In this document: positions 10,205 through 21,546 of the stretch, one piece after another
Layout: every line of letters begins with the position of its first letter
How positions within the stretch are numbered: position 1 is the first letter of the stretch
Assembly (NCBI GenBank): GCA_020186115.1
Contig: WSYJ01000060.1
Span: 1,116,001 to 1,180,000 of the forward strand
Length of the DNA: 64,000 bases
Reading direction: 5' to 3'
DNA from: Histomonas meleagridis
Lineage: Eukaryota > Parabasalia > Tritrichomonadida > Dientamoebidae
Program-made: the position numbers and the translations under genes
The notes under the pieces: generated by a model
The model's database searches: none
The model's input: only the letters and a program-made list of their open reading frames with translations
Told to the model about the DNA's origin: nothing

Positions 10205-11740
10205 TCATATTTTTCGTAATAAACTGAAAAATATTTTTGATTTATTTAACGAACTTATTCCAGGTTCATTTCAAATTTATTATTATATTTCAAAGAAACA
10301 AGACTTTTTTATTTTTTTGGTTTCACGTTTTATAGCATTAATTATATTTTTAAAAAATTTTCTTTTTCAAAATATGAAATTATTTTTGAAAATTATTTCA
10401 AATATTTTTAAAATTTTTTATTGTTTTTCTTTTCAACAAAAAAATATAATGACTCTAAAACGAAATGAACATCGAAATATATTTTATTTCATTATTTTGA
10501 TAATATTCTTTAAACATAGTTATGAAGTATATAATTCTAATACGCAAACACTGACTATTGCAGATTCAACAGATTTTTCACTTGTTTCACAATATACAAT
10601 TAGACATATTATCATCGAATCACCTATTTACCAAATTCCATCAAGTGCATTTTCTAATTTAGAGACATTAATTTCTGTTGAAATGAGCGACACAGTTACA
10701 ACAATTGGTACATATGCATTCAATAAATGTTCAAATTTAACAACGATTATTCTTAGTCAAAATATTAAAACAATTGATTCATTTACATTTTTAGGATGTT
10801 CATCATTAAAACAAATTACAATTCCAGATTTAGTTACAATTATTGGTCAATCAGCATTTCAAGAATGTACATCATTATCAACGATTCACATTGGTACAAA
10901 TTTAGAAACAATTGAAGTTACAGCATTTCAATATTGTCAATCATTACGAAACATTACACTTTTATCAATAATAACGATTGGATCGAATTCATTTCAACAT
11001 TGTTCAAGTTTAGAAACAGTTATTTTTGGTGATAAATTAAAAACTATTGAAGATTTTGCATTTTCAAGATGCATTTCATTAATTAATATCACACTTCCAT
11101 CATCAGTTACAACGATTGGAACTAATCCATTTAGTTCATGTACAAAACTTCAAAATATTCAAGTTTCATCATCTAATTCAGCATTTGGTAATTATAATGA
11201 TGATGGAATTCTTTATGATAAAAATATTATAACAATTATCTCATATCCGATTGGGAAAGAAATTGAAACATTTGAAATTCCAAATACAGTTATAACTATT
11301 GGAATTTATTCATTTTATTTATGTTCGAAATTAAGAACAGTTTTTCTTTGTGAAAATATCGAAAGTATTGAAAGTAATGGATTTTTCTGAATGTAACAAT
11401 CTTCAATGCATTTATTTTTTATGGTAAAACAGAACCAAATATTCAAGCAACATCATTTTCTAATATTGACGCAAAATATGTTATGACAATGGATTCATAT
11501 TCAAGTACAACATTTGGCACATTAAGTGTATTTAAAGGAACGATTATTGATGGCTGTGCACCATTTCCAACAAATACACTCACAGATTCAAAAACATATA
11601 CGCAATCAAATACATATTCAAATTCGAATACATATACTCAATCGCATACATACACACAATCAAACACATATACAAATTCAAATACATTTTCACAATCAAA
11701 TACATATACCAAAACAAATTCTTTTACAAATTCAAATACA
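10205..11740 (+). repeat. Inverted duplication, arm 2 (partner at 1-1490)
   Basis: Near-identical, in opposite orientation, to the start of the window. Upstream of the LRR ATG the arms still share the segment encoding a frame-open RNKLKNIFDLFNE stretch, so the duplicated block is longer than the gene. Confidence 0.8.
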
Positions 11741-12262
11741 TTTACTGATTCATTTCCATTTAATGCAGTTTTATCACATTCTTTTGTTTTGACTTATTCA
11801 TTCTTTTATACAGAAACAATTACTTTTAGTAAATCTATTGCATATACTGTTTCACTTTTCATTATTAATAATTCATTAAGTTTTATTTCTTCATATATTT
11901 TATATTATGAATATACATTCATTATTTATTCATATTATTTTTCATATTATTCCAATTTTTTAACAATTATTCAACAACAAGAACAACAAACACAAACAAA
12001 TGATACACAAATGATTATTATTATTGTTATTATTTGTGTTGTCATTGTAATAATATTAATAATAATAATTGTTCTTATATTTATTATTAAACGAAATCAA
12101 CATAAACAAAATATTTTAACGAATGAAACAGAAAATGATAATAATTATAACGAAGAAAACGCGACAACAGACCGATTTTATATTGGGATGTCTAACAAGA
12201 ATATTGAAGAAGATCCGTTTGCACAAGATTTCAAAGAAGATAATCAAATTATTAATATGTAA
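10449..12262 (+). CDS. BspA-like leucine-rich repeat surface protein, copy 2 (two homopolymer frameshifts)
   Basis: Start placed at the ATG giving MTLKRNEH plus a hydrophobic leader; the longer open frame begins with GTG at 10122 and is not needed. The LRR block runs to about 11390. Two T runs, at 11382-11386 and 11415-11420, are each one base longer than in copy 3, so the second half continues in another frame at 11483-12262. That half encodes a Ser/Thr/Asn stalk of repeated (T/S)-x-S-N-T-(Y/F), a strong single membrane span (about 12010-12090), and a tail ending EEDPFAQDFKEDNQIINM. The same tail motif occurs in the gene at 39687-41877. If the two runs are sequencing errors, this is one intact gene. 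Confidence 0.85.
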
Positions 12263-14880
12263 AAATACAAAATTAATCTGTTTAATATTATTCAAAATTC
12301 AAAATTTTTAATTATTTGATAAATATCACTGATAATGAAATTCTTGAACAGTATAATGAATTTTCATTCAAAAAATAAAAAATTTCTGGAGTACTCTCAA
12401 ATTCTTCTTTCACATTTTTATACGAATTACTCAGCATTTTTTGATCTTAAACATATTAATCTTTATCACAATTTCATTTGGTTCCAATATTTTATAAAAT
12501 ATCATTTTTTTATGATAGTTGATAAATTATTACATTTTTTAAAATTAAAACTTAAACATTATTTTAACGATGTATTTCTAAATCTACAACACATATAATT
12601 TTCAATATACTTGAGTTATATTATATTTATTTAAACTACCAAAATTATTGATTTTGTTTGATTTAATATGCTAAATAATTTTTAAATCAATTTTAAGCCA
12701 AAAGAATCATACTAAAAATCGTCTTACACTTTTTAGTTCTTATACCGGTTATTATGCCCACCTTCATAAAAACAAAATTTAAAATAGAAATACCTTCAAA
12801 ACAGTCGAATGTGTTTAATTTTAATTATAAACATTATTCTTCATACAATTTATTGCAAAAATCATTAAAATCATAAAAATCCGTTTGTAAAATTATAAAA
12901 TTGCTGCGGCATAGTAAATTATAATCATGTCTTCTTTTCAAGCTAATAATATCCAACGTCCCAAAAATAATCAATAATGTAAGTGCAAAACTACAAATTA
13001 TTTTGATTTTTGTAGCTTTTTATAAAAAAGAAATGAACGTCAAAATAAATTAAAACTTTTTACAAAATGCTTAAAAAGTTTTTAAAGATAATTGTTTTTT
13101 TACAAAAATATATCCATCTAAATTTGAGTTGATAATTTTGCAGTTGATCAAATCCCAAATTTGATTGTAACAATTAATCTGGGAAATTCAGATTACTTTT
13201 TTGTTTAGTTTAATTGCAATACATTGAAGTTGCGCCATCTCTCCTAAAGTTTCTAAACCCTTCGCGACTGATTTACTTAATGAGTTAAATGCTACAACAA
13301 AAGTTCAATTATGTCAGCATTAAGTTATCAAATATTAATGTTATACCAAACACATAAAATTATGATGAAATGTTGGTTAGTTTTTTACCAGAAATTGTGC
13401 AGTATTAAAAGAACATGGTTCAAAAGCACGTGAAGCGTCACCGAATGTATAATTTCATACAACTAGGACAATCATTAACACCATACATATCTGTTGGTAT
13501 AGCATCAAATTCAAGTAATTTTGAAAGTGATACAATTGATTGTATAAATTGAAAATATTAATCCTGAAGACAATTTTGTTTGATATGTTTCAATGCTACT
13601 TATCCTACATCAGAAGTATTTCGTAGTGCGTTCCAATTATAGAAAACATTAATTTCTCGATTACCGCAATTTATTGAATCTTCACAACTTGGCAATATGA
13701 TAATACATTGGAATTAACTCTAGTAAAATGATAATTGGAAAATTAAAAGTAATGGCCATAAATTAATAGATCAGTATATATCAATGTTTTGCGTAGAGAA
13801 AGTTACTAAATGTTTCCCAAGAGACTTTTACTTAACGCAAATCAAGAAGTTAATTAGAATTCAAGACGCTTAACTGATAAAAAAGATGAAATGCAAAGTT
13901 CCGATGATAATAACATCGAGTTATATATAGATATGATGGAGATGTACATGATTCAAATGACCCACGAAAATTGTACAACGAATAATAAAACAACCACAGA
14001 ATCTAGAGGACGAAGGACTCGAATTCGACAAAAGATGTAACATGTATTGAAAGAAGTGCTGAAGAAAAATCAAAAAATGAAAAATGATGACAACGAAAGT
14101 GATGAATCAGATGGAGTAAGTGAAAGAGCAGAACATATTAAGAAGAGAAAATTGAAACAAAGAACAACAAAAGAAAAGTATTGAGAGCACATTTGTTTTA
14201 TGTAACAATCCGTCCACACATTCCACTTACTGAACTAATTTTTTAACTTAATAAAACTTAATTTTAATTTTTGAATCAACACTTAATTATTTAATTTTAT
14301 TGCATTTAATGAATGCCATTCATTAACGATAGATTCAACTTCCATCCGAAATTAAAAATGGTTTTATAACTTTTTCAGCATTTTGTTTAATTTCCCACTT
14401 TTTGAATGCACACGATCAGTTTACATTAGAACAGAGCTTCAAACAATCCACCATTACTTTTTCTCTGGGTTGTTTTGATTAACTTTTTTGATACAGATAA
14501 ATTTCTTTTTGGGTTGTCTATTAAATGTTTATACTCGATTGGAAAAAATTCATGCATAAGAAATTTGATAATAATTTCCAGAGATTATAAATTAAAGATA
14601 TTTTTAGATATCTTTTGAATGCATTATATAGCTATTGATATAAAAGTCAATTTATGATTATAATATACATACAGATGATCAAGAGGTTCACACTTTTTAA
14701 GGTGCATAAATTTCAACTTTTTGACAAAAAACCAAATATCTCGTGTCGATTATAACCGTTTTTCGCACAAATTACAACCGTTTAATATTCGACAACAAAA
14801 TGACTTTGACTCAAATATCGCCTGGCAAATCAGTTGAATATAAAAATTTTTGCCAATTTTCTTGAATCATCAGATAAATA
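12263..14880. other. Gene-free stretch with a decayed coding remnant
   Basis: About 2.6 kb without an intact gene. The part at about 13250-14200 is less AT-rich and shows short protein-like pieces broken by many stops (for example RYDGDVHDSNDPRKL from about 13926 and DDNESDESDGVSERAEH near 14090). This looks like an old gene or element that I cannot identify. The flanks show nothing. Confidence 0.4.
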
Positions 14881-15201
14881 ATGCATAATTTCATCAGAAA
14901 ATCACATTTAGTATCCATTATGTATGATGCCATTGGTTGGAGTATAGTTGGAAAAGATTTTCAATCAGATCATATTTATCGAAATAAATCGAAAAATATT
15001 CTTGATTTATTTGATGAACTTATCCCAAGATCATTTCAATTGTATCAGATTGTTTTAATAATATTCAACTTTTTAATTTTTTTGATTTTAGTAATTTCAT
15101 TTTATATGATTTTTCTATTTCGAAATAAGAAAATTCTTTTTGATACAATTATTTTTCATATTTTTCATTATTATCTGTTTCAAATTCAAAAAAATCAAAA
15201 A

Positions 15202-17064
15202 ATGTTTAAAACAATCAAAATATCTATAAAACGAAGTGAACATCGAAATATATTTTATTTCGTTATTTTAATAATATTTATTAAACATAGTTATGAAGTA
15301 TATAATTCTAATACACAAACACTGACTATTACAGATTCAACAGATTTTTCACTTGTTTCACAATATACAATTAAGCATATTATCATTACATCACCTATTA
15401 ACGAAATTCCATCAAGTGCATTTTCTAATTTAGAGACATTAATTTCTGTTGAAATGAGCGACACAGTTACAACAATTGGTTCAAATGCATTTTATTCATG
15501 TTCAAATTTAACACAGATTATTCTTAGTCAAAATATTAAAACAATTGATACATTTACATTTTCAGGATGTTCATCATTAAAACAAATTACAATTCCAGAT
15601 TTAGTTACAAGTATTGATCGATCAGCATTTCATAATTGTACATCATTAACAACGATTCACATTGGTACAAATTTAGAAACAATTGAAGATACAGCATTTC
15701 AATATTGTCAATCATTACGAAACATTACACTATTGTCAATAATAACGATTGGACCGAATTCATTTCAACATTGTTCAAGTTTAGAAACAGTTATTTTTGG
15801 TGATAAATTAAAAACTATTGAAGATTTTGCATTTTCAAGATGCATTTCATTAATTAATATCACACTTCCATCATCAGTTACAACGATTGGAACTAATCCA
15901 TTTAGTTCATGTACAAAACTTCAAAATATTCAATTTGCATCATCTAATTCAGCATTTGGTAATTATAATGATGATGGAATTCTTTATGATAAAAATATTA
16001 TAACAATTATCTCATATCCGATTGGGAAAGAAATTGAAACATTTGAAATTCCAAATACAGTTATAACTATTGGAATTTATTCATTTTATTTATGTTCGAA
16101 ATTAAGAACAGTTTTTCTTTGTGAAAATATCGAAAGTATTGAAAGTAATGGATTTTCTGAATGTAACAATCTTCAATGCATTTATTTTTATGGTAAAACA
16201 GAACCAAATATTCAAGCAACATCATTTTCTAATATTAACACAAAATATGTTATGACAATGGATTCATATTCAAGTACAACATTTGGCAGATTAAGTGTAT
16301 CTAAAGGAATGATTATTGATGGATGCGCACCGTTTCCAACAAATACACTCACAGATTCAAAAACATATACGCAATCAAATACTTATTCAAATTCGAATAC
16401 ATATACTCAATCGCATACATTCACACAATCAAACACATATACAAATTCGAATACATATAATAAGTCAAATACATTTCCACAATCAAATACTTATTCAAAT
16501 TCGAATACTTTTAATATATCATTAACATTCACACAATCGAACTCATTCACAAATTCGAATACATTTACAAATTCTCGAACATTTACTTCTTCATTTCCAT
16601 TTGGTGCAACTGTAACACATTCTATCATATTTACATTTTATTTCACGATCACGCAAACGCTTACTCTACATTCAGAAGTATCAATCATTGTATCTCTTTC
16701 TTTAATTAATTCTTTATATATTTATATAACAACAAATTCCATAATTTATAAATATGTTAATTTTCATTACACTTCAAGTATAACATTTTATTCTGACTTT
16801 TATACCATTTTATTCCTCACAGAAAATCAACGAAATAACACAATCAAAACAGGAGAATTAATTGGCATCATATGCGGCGCTGTTTTTGCTGTTATTTTGA
16901 TCATTGGTATTATAATATTTTTGGTGCGCAGGAAGAAAAATCAAAATATTTCAACAAATTCAAAAGATAAAAAACAAAAATTAAGTGACGATAAAACAAT
17001 TCAAGAAGTTGTTGATGATAATATCGAAAAAAACGTATTGAATGATGCTGATCAATGGATTTAA
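15202..17064 (+). CDS. BspA-like leucine-rich repeat surface protein, copy 3 (intact)
   Basis: 620 residues from the ATG giving MFKTIKISIKRSEHRN and a hydrophobic leader; the frame is open further upstream to 14881, which may be non-coding. Order: leader; BspA-type LRRs (about 40-360); a stalk of 6-residue T-x-S-N-T-(Y/F) repeats (about 385-470); a span GIICGAVFAVILIIGIIIF near 553-575; and a charged cytoplasmic tail. The LRR part is close to copies 1 and 2, but the last 90 residues differ and the tail lacks the EEDPF motif. Expected role: adhesin or ligand-binding protein on the cell surface. It is the reference that shows the indels in copies 1 and 2. Confidence 0.9.
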   Translation: MFKTIKISIKRSEHRNIFYFVILIIFIKHSYEVYNSNTQTLTITDSTDFSLVSQYTIKHIIITSPINEIPSSAFSNLETLISVEMSDTVTTIGSNAFYSCSNLTQIILSQNIKTIDTFTFSGCSSLKQITIPDLVTSIDRSAFHNCTSLTTIHIGTNLETIEDTAFQYCQSLRNITLLSIITIGPNSFQHCSSLETVIFGDKLKTIEDFAFSRCISLINITLPSSVTTIGTNPFSSCTKLQNIQFASSNSAFGNYNDDGILYDKNIITIISYPIGKEIETFEIPNTVITIGIYSFYLCSKLRTVFLCENIESIESNGFSECNNLQCIYFYGKTEPNIQATSFSNINTKYVMTMDSYSSTTFGRLSVSKGMIIDGCAPFPTNTLTDSKTYTQSNTYSNSNTYTQSHTFTQSNTYTNSNTYNKSNTFPQSNTYSNSNTFNISLTFTQSNSFTNSNTFTNSRTFTSSFPFGATVTHSIIFTFYFTITQTLTLHSEVSIIVSLSLINSLYIYITTNSIIYKYVNFHYTSSITFYSDFYTILFLTENQRNNTIKTGELIGIICGAVFAVILIIGIIIFLVRRKKNQNISTNSKDKKQKLSDDKTIQEVVDDNIEKNVLNDADQWI

Positions 17065-17860
17065 TCGATAAAAAAAATTTAATGATTTTTGTTTTTGTTT
17101 AAAAGATACAAAAAACAAATTAAATCCAAATCATATTCATGTAAAATTAAAAATATTTTGTTAAAAATAAATTATTGTGTTCCAACAATATCAAAAAATC
17201 AATTCAATATCATCTATAATAAAAGAAAAGATGATTAAACTTACACTTCTTTTATATATTTGCTCTTTATGAATAAATTATTTAATTCAAGTTATAAGCT
17301 TCCAACGTTTGATATAAAAATGAATGATTAATAATTTATATAAATTTCTTCTTTTTATACACGGAGGTTGTCATATTCCAATCCTGAAAAAAATTAATGA
17401 TATCCAATAGAAATGCTAATATATTTTCCAAGATATAAAAAAAACCTGATTAAAATTTCAATTTTTTTGTTTACACACTGTTTTTATTTAATAGAAGGTT
17501 ATCTATTAAAATATTACTGAAGTATTATTTTTATCATTTTCTATACCAAAAATGAAAAGGATTTAATATTATATAAATAAACTTTTAGTAAGCAAATAAT
17601 TATATGATTTGACCTAAAATTTTTTTTGGTTATCCTATTATTCTTGAAATGATCCATTCCTTGCATAATTTATGCATGAAATTTTGTCACTTATTGATCT
17701 ATTCAAAGAGCGCTTTTTTCATTAAATTTTAAAGTTAATTGAATGAACGGAATTTATGAAACGATTAAAAGGTATTGAAATTGCCATTACAACAAAATGA
17801 CAAGAAACCACTTTTTATTTAAAAGTCAATTCAAAGCTTTACGATATTAAAACTTGGGCG
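17065..17860. other. Intergenic, no gene seen
   Basis: AT-rich sequence between BspA-like copy 3 and the Ras-type GTPase. No open frame with coding character and no clear structured RNA. Confidence 0.4.
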
Positions 17861-18445
17861 ATGGCTCAAAAAAATCAAAATCCCCAACTTGACTACAAAA
17901 TTACTGTTTTTGGTATGGGTACTGTCGGGAAGTCGTGTATGCTTATTCAATTTATACACGGATATTTTGAAACAGAATATGACCCAACGATTGAAGATAA
18001 TTATAAAAAGGCAGTAAAGGTAAATGATAGAACAATAATGCTTCATTTATTTGATACGGCTGGGCAAGATAATGTTAAAGCGCTTGTAGATCGCTATGTT
18101 AACTTATCTGATGGATTTTTGCTCGTATACGCAGTTAATGAAGTCATGTCGTTTGAAAAAATAGAGGAATTTTATGACACTATTGTTCAGGTCAAGGGTG
18201 AGGGAGAAAAAAATATTGTTCTATGCGGAAATAAATGTGACTTAAAGGAACAACGTCAAGTTTCAACAAAAGAAGGGGAAGAATTTGCACAGTTCATGAA
18301 GGCATCTTTCTTTGAAACATCAGCTCTCACAGGTCAGAATGTCGAAAATGCATTTGTTGAAATAGCCAAAATGATTTATAACAAAAGAGAAAAAAATGCC
18401 TCCAAGCCACCAGAACCACCAAGAAGAAGGTGCGTCCTTCTTTAA
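17861..18445 (+). CDS. Ras-family small GTPase
   Basis: 194 residues with all G motifs: P-loop GMGTVGKS (about 18-25), switch I YDPTIEDNY, DTAGQD with the catalytic Gln, GNKCDL, and ETSAL. The switch I sequence and the C-terminal CAAX box CVLL, preceded by RRR, place it with Ras/Rap-type proteins rather than Rab. A Leu at the last position predicts geranylgeranylation, so it should sit on a membrane as a signalling switch. A proline-rich stretch (PPEPP) lies before the box. The glycine matching Ras position 12 is present. Confidence 0.9.
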   Translation: MAQKNQNPQLDYKITVFGMGTVGKSCMLIQFIHGYFETEYDPTIEDNYKKAVKVNDRTIMLHLFDTAGQDNVKALVDRYVNLSDGFLLVYAVNEVMSFEKIEEFYDTIVQVKGEGEKNIVLCGNKCDLKEQRQVSTKEGEEFAQFMKASFFETSALTGQNVENAFVEIAKMIYNKREKNASKPPEPPRRRCVLL

Positions 18446-18728
18446 TAAAGATATCCAAGCTCTCAGTAAAATTCTTAAGATGAGATCTATCCATAAATTT
18501 TGTTATTTATAATAATATTATGGTGAGAAGTATATACTTTGGTGCTTGTGAATTCTTTCAAGATTATTTTGTTTGAGTATATATTTTGTGAAATTTCTTA
18601 ATTAGAAATTTTTGTTTTTCAATTAATTCATCCTTACTCTTTTAGACATATAGTTCCTAATTTTGAGCTATCAATTAGATTACATATTGAAGATTTCGAA
18701 TTTTAAATGAAAAAATAAGTAAACGGTT

Positions 18729-18734
18729 TCATTA
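18729..18734 (+). promoter_or_regulatory. Initiator-like TCATTA abutting a start codon
   Basis: TCATTA directly precedes the ATG at 18735. It matches the trichomonad initiator pattern; if used, the 5' leader would be only about four bases long. Confidence 0.4.
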
Positions 18735-19349
18735 ATGAGAAATTTTCCAAAACAAATTCCAGCCATTGCATTTTGGATTGCTTTTATTGCTCCTTCAACA
18801 GGTGTTTTACATTCCTTGTTAATGCACAATTTTGATCAGATAGATGATACAAAAATCCCATTATTATCATTTTTATTACAGAATACAACTTCATATAATT
18901 TTATTAAATTTTGTAATGTATTGGGTGTATTTTCAATGTGTGTCATTGAGATATATTTTTTCCTTTTTTTAAATAGTTTTAAAAACAAACTTAATGTAGG
19001 ATTTTATCAACTTACTTCTTTTTTCTTTATAATTCTATCTACATTTTCTCTTACAACATTAACTTTTATATCACATGATCAGAATGTAAAATTATGGGAA
19101 ATTACCGCTTTATGTTATTTTATTTCCTCAATTGCATTCCATTCTATATTTGAAATTTTCATGTCAAAGCTTCGAAAAGCACAAACAATATCAAAAATCA
19201 TAACAATTGCAACTGTAATAAGCATTATTATGTCAATTATGTTATACCCAGCTGCAAAAGGAACCAAAAAATCAATCCAGATTGTTGCATTTTTTGAGCT
19301 CATTGCATTTCTTTTAATACATTTTAAATATATTGTTGTTGTTATTTAA
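18735..19349 (+). CDS. Six-span membrane protein, possibly FRAG1/DRAM/Sfk1-like
   Basis: 204 residues with about six hydrophobic spans: near 8-28, 55-78, 92-112, 120-140, 152-175 and 180-203. The layout, with a longer first loop and short later loops, resembles the FRAG1/DRAM/Sfk1 family of endomembrane proteins, but no signature motif is strong enough to be sure. A role in lysosomal or plasma-membrane lipid organisation would follow if the family is right. Otherwise it is a small polytopic protein of unknown function. Confidence 0.6.
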   Translation: MRNFPKQIPAIAFWIAFIAPSTGVLHSLLMHNFDQIDDTKIPLLSFLLQNTTSYNFIKFCNVLGVFSMCVIEIYFFLFLNSFKNKLNVGFYQLTSFFFIILSTFSLTTLTFISHDQNVKLWEITALCYFISSIAFHSIFEIFMSKLRKAQTISKIITIATVISIIMSIMLYPAAKGTKKSIQIVAFFELIAFLLIHFKYIVVVI

Positions 19350-19503
19350 AAATGTGGGGATGCTTTGAGATTTTTTTAAAGTTAGAGATTTGAAATTTGA
19401 TTAACTTATTTTTTTTCTCCTAAAAGCGAAAATAAATTATTTTAATTGTGTGTTTCGTTTATTTTTTTATTTTATAAGTATAAATTCAAAATAAAACAAT
19501 TGT

Positions 19504-19884
19504 TTAATTATCAACATCAAAATTTTGGCAAAGATCTCGTAACTGGAGCTTTATTTTAGCTATGTTAACGATGTAGTGAAGACATTTTTCGAACTCTGTT
19601 TGAATATTTGTTAAACATGTATCAGTTACTCCTAAAACGACATAATGATTTGGATTAGTCCCTACCTCTGATTGCGTTGTAAAAAGTCGACGTGTTTCTT
19701 GTGATGGACTTATTAATAATTCCGGACAAACAATTCCTGTTGATCTTCTAGCTGTTTGTGCTTCTTCAAGATAACCATCAACGATTGAAGATTGAAGCGA
19801 AGACATAGCTCTTGCGTATTCTTGTAAAGTATCAAGTAATTGTAAAATTTTTTTATTTTCTTCTTGAAGTTGTTCCTCAGACAT
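19504..19884 (-). CDS. Conserved-looking hypothetical protein with N-terminal coiled coil
   Basis: 126 residues. Residues 1-30 (LQEENKKILQLLDTLQEYAR) look like a short coiled coil; the rest is mixed alpha-type with no membrane span. Codon use is like that of its neighbours. It shares a short intergenic region, head to head, with the V-ATPase subunit G gene, so the two could use a common promoter region. I do not recognise the family. Confidence 0.6.
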   Translation of the reverse strand: MSEEQLQEENKKILQLLDTLQEYARAMSSLQSSIVDGYLEEAQTARRSTGIVCPELLISPSQETRRLFTTQSEVGTNPNHYVVLGVTDTCLTNIQTEFEKCLHYIVNIAKIKLQLRDLCQNFDVDN

Positions 19885-19999
19885 TTTTTGATCGTCAAAA
19901 AAACTTCCGTCTCATGACTTTTTCAAATGAAATAATTATGTCAAATAAATGTATTAAAAACTTTATGTCAACTTATCATTCTCAACAACAAACCAAAAC

Positions 20000-20320
20000 A
20001 TGGATCAACAAGTTCAAGCCCTTCTCGAAGCTGAACGCAAAGCCAAAGACATAATACAGCAAGCCAGAGCCGAACGCGATGCTATTATGCGTCAAGCACA
20101 AGCCGATGCACAAACTCAGATAAAAGAAATATCAGAAGGCTATGAAAAGAAACTTCAAGACCTCGATTCCAAGATCCAAAAAGAGATATCTGAAGCCACC
20201 ATTAAGATGGAGACCGAAACCAAGCAAGAGTTAGAAGAATTCCAAAAAAATTTAGATTCCAAACTTGAAGAAGTTTGTGCTTTACTTGTTAAAGGCGTCG
20301 TCACAATCCCTGATCAATAA
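20000..20320 (+). CDS. VMA10: V-type ATPase subunit G
   Basis: 106 residues, almost entirely one long helix. The start QVQALLEAERKAKDIIQQAR is the classic subunit G N-terminus, which pairs with subunit E to form the peripheral stalk of the proton pump. The length matches the family (about 105-120). The complex acidifies endosomes and lysosome-like vacuoles. Codons are GC-richer than the surroundings, as for other highly expressed genes here. TCATTC and TCAACA initiator-like motifs lie within 25 bases upstream. Confidence 0.93.
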   Translation: MDQQVQALLEAERKAKDIIQQARAERDAIMRQAQADAQTQIKEISEGYEKKLQDLDSKIQKEISEATIKMETETKQELEEFQKNLDSKLEEVCALLVKGVVTIPDQ

Positions 20321-20371
20321 ACACAACTCCTATTTTTTCAAGTTTTTTTTTGTTTATTATTCATTTTTACG

Positions 20372-21433
20372 TTAAAACATTGTTAAATTTCTCCTATTTC
20401 GACTTCTTATTTTTTGCCTCATTCGAATCCTTGCAGCCTTTTGCTGCCGCTTCATTTCCTCTATCTCGGCGGCATGGCGCGCTAACAATGCCATATATTC
20501 CGGATTATCTAATGGCTCAGGGAAATCGACTTTGAGTGGCTCATCTTTGCCTTGATCATAAGTGTCGTCGATCGTCGACTCCTCTGCGGGTTGGTCGAAT
20601 TCGATGATCAGTGAGTGCTCTAAGAGCTGCGCCGCTGATGGGCGAACTTCGGCTGGTAATAAGCAGAGGGTTATGAAATCGGCAATTAATGAATCATTAA
20701 CTTTTGATAATGCAACTGGTAACCCGCCGGAACTAACTTTGAGGTATATGGCGCCCATGTTGCTGCATTCAGAATACGGAGTTTCCCCAGTGACCATTTC
20801 TAATACGCATAAGCCAAACGACCATATGTCGGCTTTCGTCGTATATTTGCCTGTGTAAACTTCAGGGGCTGTATATGCTGGTGTGCCTAAACAGGATACC
20901 GCTTCGCCTGTTGGAATGGCTTTAGATAATCCAAAATCACCAATCTTGACAATACCTTCACTGGCATCAATAAAAAGATTGTCACACTTGAGGTCGCGAT
21001 GTATAACGGGTGGTTTGTGTGTATGCATATAATTAAGCCCTTCAAGAATTTGTTTACACCACTTGGCTATGACTGATCGTGTGGGTGTACGTACAACATC
21101 ATTGACATAAGATCGGATGGTGCCATTAGTAAAGAATTCCGTAATGAAAACTAATACATTACGTTTTTTATCATTCCATGCATCAAAAAGTCGTAAAATA
21201 CGAGGGTGTGAAAGATCGGCCAAGAGCTTAATCTCATTGTATATTTGATTAGTTTCGACTTCGGAGAATCTGTCAAGACGAATTTCATTCCATGCAACTT
21301 CAATACCTTCTTCTTGATCATATGCACGATATACAATTTTATATGACCCACTACCAATAACTTCGCAACGACGATATCGATTGTTAGGATCTCGTATTAC
21401 GTCTCTTGGTTCTTTGTTGAAATTGTTGTGCAT
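20372..21433 (-). CDS. WNK-type protein kinase
   Basis: 353 residues from the first in-frame ATG (a GTG lies four codons upstream). The kinase domain fills about 17-275. The glycine-rich loop is GSGSYKIVY and the beta-3 strand reads VAWNEI. The usual beta-3 lysine is absent, and the loop carries a lysine instead, exactly the With-No-lysine arrangement. HRDLKCDN, DFGLSK, GTPAYTAPE and DIWSFGLCVLEM complete an active kinase. WNKs sense chloride and osmotic stress and act on ion transport. There is no long C-terminal extension, only about 75 residues ending in a basic coiled segment (EIEEMKRQQKAARIRMR). Confidence 0.92.
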   Translation of the reverse strand: MHNNFNKEPRDVIRDPNNRYRRCEVIGSGSYKIVYRAYDQEEGIEVAWNEIRLDRFSEVETNQIYNEIKLLADLSHPRILRLFDAWNDKKRNVLVFITEFFTNGTIRSYVNDVVRTPTRSVIAKWCKQILEGLNYMHTHKPPVIHRDLKCDNLFIDASEGIVKIGDFGLSKAIPTGEAVSCLGTPAYTAPEVYTGKYTTKADIWSFGLCVLEMVTGETPYSECSNMGAIYLKVSSGGLPVALSKVNDSLIADFITLCLLPAEVRPSAAQLLEHSLIIEFDQPAEESTIDDTYDQGKDEPLKVDFPEPLDNPEYMALLARHAAEIEEMKRQQKAARIRMRQKIRSRNRRNLTMF

Positions 21434-21546
21434 TATATCTGCCACTTTTCCAAGTATAGGGGCCGTTAAAACCGGTAAAGTACTTTTGACGATAGGAAAT
21501 TGAGCAGTTTATATTTTTATTTACAAATTACCATAAAAAGGGCTGA

